This document shows positions 62,936 through 64,000 of a stretch of DNA of 64,000 nucleotides, piece after piece. Source of the DNA: Enoplolaimus lenunculus (lineage: Eukaryota > Nematoda > Enoplea > Enoplida > Thoracostomopsidae). Below the pieces are notes generated by a model. The model was not told the DNA's origin. It ran no database searches and worked only from the letters and a program-made list of their open reading frames with translations. Every line of letters starts with the position of its first letter. Within the stretch, counting starts at the first letter, position 1. Both the position numbers and the translations under genes were made by a program. The stretch is from NCBI GenBank assembly GCA_030248215.1, contig JASANG010003761.1, positions 178,991 through 242,990 of the forward strand, given 5' to 3'.

Positions 62936-64000
62936 AATTGTGGGAATTTTGAACATTTTTGTCCTTTAGAAACCTTCAGAGGCTTACATAGACCATAAAA
63001 CAAATTTTGCAACCACTACGCTAATTACAAAACAAACAACCTTCATTTAAAAATTTAAAACTTTTCAAATTTTGGGTTATTTTGGCCTTTTCACACCCTT
63101 CAGATCTCTATCTAGACCCTAAAATTGTGTTTCATGAAATCTATGCTACTCCCCACGCCAACTAAACTTCATATAAAAATTCTATATTTTCGCGAACTTT
63201 TGGTCAATTTGGCCATTTCAGACCCTGCAAGACCCCTATCCATACCCTAAGATCTGCTCTATGACCACTACATTACTTGCTAAGTCAAATAAACTTCATA
63301 TAAAAAATTCTAAATTTGCATAATTTTGGGTCAATTTGGTGCTTTCTCACCCCTCCTGCCCTTATCTATACCCTAAACTCTGTTTTATGACCACTACGCC
63401 ACTCCCCAAGTCAAATAAACTTCATATAAACAATTTAAAAATTTTAAAAAATTTAACCATTTTAACGCTTTCCGACCCTTCAGACCCTTATCTAGGTTCT
63501 AAAACTATGTTTTATGACCATTACGTTACTACCCAAGTCAAATAAATTTTATCTGAAAAATAACATTTTCACAATTTTGAGCCATTTTGGCACTTTCGAG
63601 CCCTTTCAGACCCTATGTAGAGCCTAAAAACGTGTTTTATGACCACTACGTTACTCTGAAACTCAGAATAACTTCATATAAAAAATTCAAAATTTTTCAA
63701 ATTTTGGGTTATTTTGGCCTTTTCACACCCTTCAGATCTCTCTCTAGACCCTAAAATTGTGTTTCATGAAATCTATGCTACTCCCCACGCCAACTAAACT
63801 TCATATAAAAATTCTATATTTTTCGAAATTTTGGGCCAAATTGGCCATTTCAGACCCTTCAAGGCCCTTATCCATACCCTAAGACCTGCTTTATGACCAC
63901 TAGATTACTTGCTAAGTCAAATAATCTTCATACAAAAAATTCTAAATTTGTATAATTTTGGGTCATTTTGGACCTTTCTCACCCCTCCGACCCTTATCTA
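62936..64000 (-). repeat. Right arm of giant fold-back, runs off the window
   Basis: The same ~125-bp units in opposite orientation (GACCACTACGTTACTC, CAAATAAACTTCATATAAA). 63660-64000 is nearly identical to the complement of 61340-61880. It holds several more units than the left arm before reaching the matching part. The end is not seen. Confidence 0.92.

Overview
The window is AT-rich DNA from an invertebrate animal: it has spliced genes with canonical GT-AG introns, animal-specific proteins, many tRNA-derived and palindromic small transposons, and one L1/Tx1-type LINE. The phylum is not certain. A short run of the nematode-type telomere hexamer (TTAGGC) and TTTCAG-like 3' splice sites would fit a nematode, but this is weak evidence.

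Three host genes are recognised by rebuilding exons from splice sites and reading phase. (1) 239-10961, minus: the 5' two thirds of a KAT6/MOZ-MORF (MYST) acetyltransferase gene, with two N-terminal winged helices, a double PHD finger split over four exons, and a huge serine-rich exon. The catalytic MYST domain lies off the left edge. (2) 18046-29475, plus: a meiotic HORMA-domain protein (Hop1/HORMAD type), with a HORMA domain over about seven exons followed by a PHD-like finger and a winged-helix region. Its first exon was not found. (3) 35811-47104, minus: an ASPP-family (PPP1R13/TP53BP2) gene, with a proline-rich exon, coiled coil, giant polyglutamine-bearing exon, PP1-type RIQF motif, ankyrin repeats, SH3 domain and a long C-terminal tail. 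Its most N-terminal exons were not found. Summed exon lengths are multiples of three for all three models.

The rest is mobile and repetitive DNA. 11.9-14.7 kb holds a Ty3/gypsy integrase fossil and a near-identical inverted fragment. 30.64-34.45 kb holds a broken LINE that appears to sit inside a TTAA-flanked element with a tRNA-like core. hAT-like miniature elements with clear 8-bp target duplications lie at 19.2, 26.2, 38.9 and 43.45 kb. A palindromic family starting AGGGTTGCGCTATACTT occurs five times, and in two copies its terminal sequence has become a minisatellite. 4.6-5.7 kb is a ~147-bp satellite-like array inside a KAT6 intron.

The most unusual structure is at the right end (60.97-64.0 kb, continuing past the edge). 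It is a giant fold-back repeat whose arms are arrays of ~125-bp units. Its spacer carries duplicated CCAAT plus heat-shock-element modules, a CRE and a TATA box, all pointing into the right arm. This looks like a candidate stress-inducible repeat RNA unit or a transposon promoter.
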